Of a DNA stretch of 49,250 nucleotides, positions 48,979 through 49,250 are shown piece after piece. The DNA lies in contig CAMVRT010000016.1 in the NCBI GenBank assembly GCA_947169975.1, forward strand, positions 1-49,250, given 5' to 3'. The position numbers and the translations under genes were made by a program. Every line of letters starts with the position of its first letter. Position 1 is the stretch's first letter. This DNA comes from an uncultured Oscillospiraceae bacterium (lineage in GTDB: Bacteria > Bacillota > Clostridia > Oscillospirales > Oscillospiraceae). The notes below the pieces were generated by a model. It did no database searches, was not told where the DNA came from, and saw nothing but the letters and a program-made list of their open reading frames with translations.

Positions 48979-49250
48979 TTAGAACCACAGACCCCAGGCC
49001 AGGAAGCCCAGGCAGGCCACGATACCGGTGAACAGCAGCACGATGACCAGATAACCCATGACGTCGCGGGCGGACAGCTTGGCAATGGCCAGAGCAGGCA
49101 GAGCCCAGAACGGCTGGATCATGTTGGTCCACTGGTCGCCCCAGGCGATGGCCATGGCGGTGCGGCCGGCGTCGATACCCAGCTTGGCACCGGCGGGCAT
49201 CATGATGGGACCCTGGACGGCCCACTGGCCGCCGCCGGAGGGAACGAAGA
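48979..49250 (-). CDS. Short-chain fatty acid transporter, AtoE-type (C-terminal part only)
   Basis: The start lies beyond the window; about 90 C-terminal residues are visible. They read GGGQWAVQGPIMMPAGAKLG, then WGDQWTNMIQPFWALP and a final membrane helix (VMGYLVIVLLFTGIVACLGFL). This matches the last section of the AtoE/TIGR00366 short-chain fatty acid (acetoacetate/butyrate) transporter family. It would fit an organism exchanging butyrate or acetoacetate, but the partner genes are outside the window. Confidence 0.85.
   Translation of the reverse strand, partial: FVPSGGGQWAVQGPIMMPAGAKLGIDAGRTAMAIAWGDQWTNMIQPFWALPALAIAKLSARDVMGYLVIVLLFTGIVACLGFLAWGLWF

Overview
The window is high-GC Firmicutes DNA. 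It most resembles an anaerobic, spore-forming gut clostridium of the Oscillospiraceae type (for example the Flavonifractor/Lawsonibacter/Oscillibacter group). This is inferred from gene content: a block in the Bacillus order yabM(spoVB)-yabN(mazG)-[HU]-yabO(rqcP)-yabP-yabQ-divIC-yabR, a CIRCE-controlled hsp20, hemZ, a long-form hpf, rsh, recJ, and strong SigA-type promoters. No species call is possible without a search.

Layout. 0.1-1.3 kb: an aldo/keto reductase with a ferredoxin-like tail. 1.4-10.5 kb (+): a carbohydrate block of GH2 glycosidase, a GT-B-like protein of unknown substrate, two GPH-type sugar symporters and a GH3 lipoprotein. Each transporter is followed by a copy of the same ~160-nt structured element, framed by a pair of matching terminator-type hairpins that differ between the two copies. 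10.5-14.6 kb: D-serine dehydratase, a DinJ-like antitoxin without a toxin, Hsp20, a flavin reductase-like protein and DegV. 14.7-18.2 kb: a heterodimeric ABC exporter. 18.4-19.0 kb: tRNA-Tyr, tRNA-Thr and tRNA-Gly, with a stray copy of the tRNA-Gly 3' end. 19-24.2 kb: a lipoprotein and a divergent type IIA topoisomerase pair. 24.6-25.1 kb: hpf.

25.5-30.5 kb is an accessory island: a PadR regulator, a HAAS/DUF1700-like membrane protein, and four secreted or lipoprotein genes built from shared modules. About 400 bp is nearly identical between neighbours, once inverted and once direct, so recombination could shuffle their C-termini. 30.6-33.1 kb is a two-gene unit: a radical SAM/SPASM-like enzyme and a membrane protein whose cytoplasmic tail is Gly-rich and ends in a Cys-Ala repeat. 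The layout suggests an enzyme and its protein substrate. 33.2-35.8 kb: two zinc-ribbon proteins, one with four tandem 129-bp ribbon units.

36-48.6 kb (-) is mostly conserved housekeeping: an SDR reductase, the yab/div sporulation-division block, SpoVB flippase, HemZ, an MBL hydrolase, Dtd, RSH and RecJ. The window ends inside an AtoE-type short-chain fatty acid transporter gene.

Best leads for something undescribed are the paired structured elements at 7.04-7.27 and 8.82-9.04 kb (several stems covary), the radical SAM plus Cys-Ala-tail pair, the shuffling-prone secreted-protein island, and a Shine-Dalgarno sequence separated from its start codon by a perfect hairpin at 5.57-5.61 kb.
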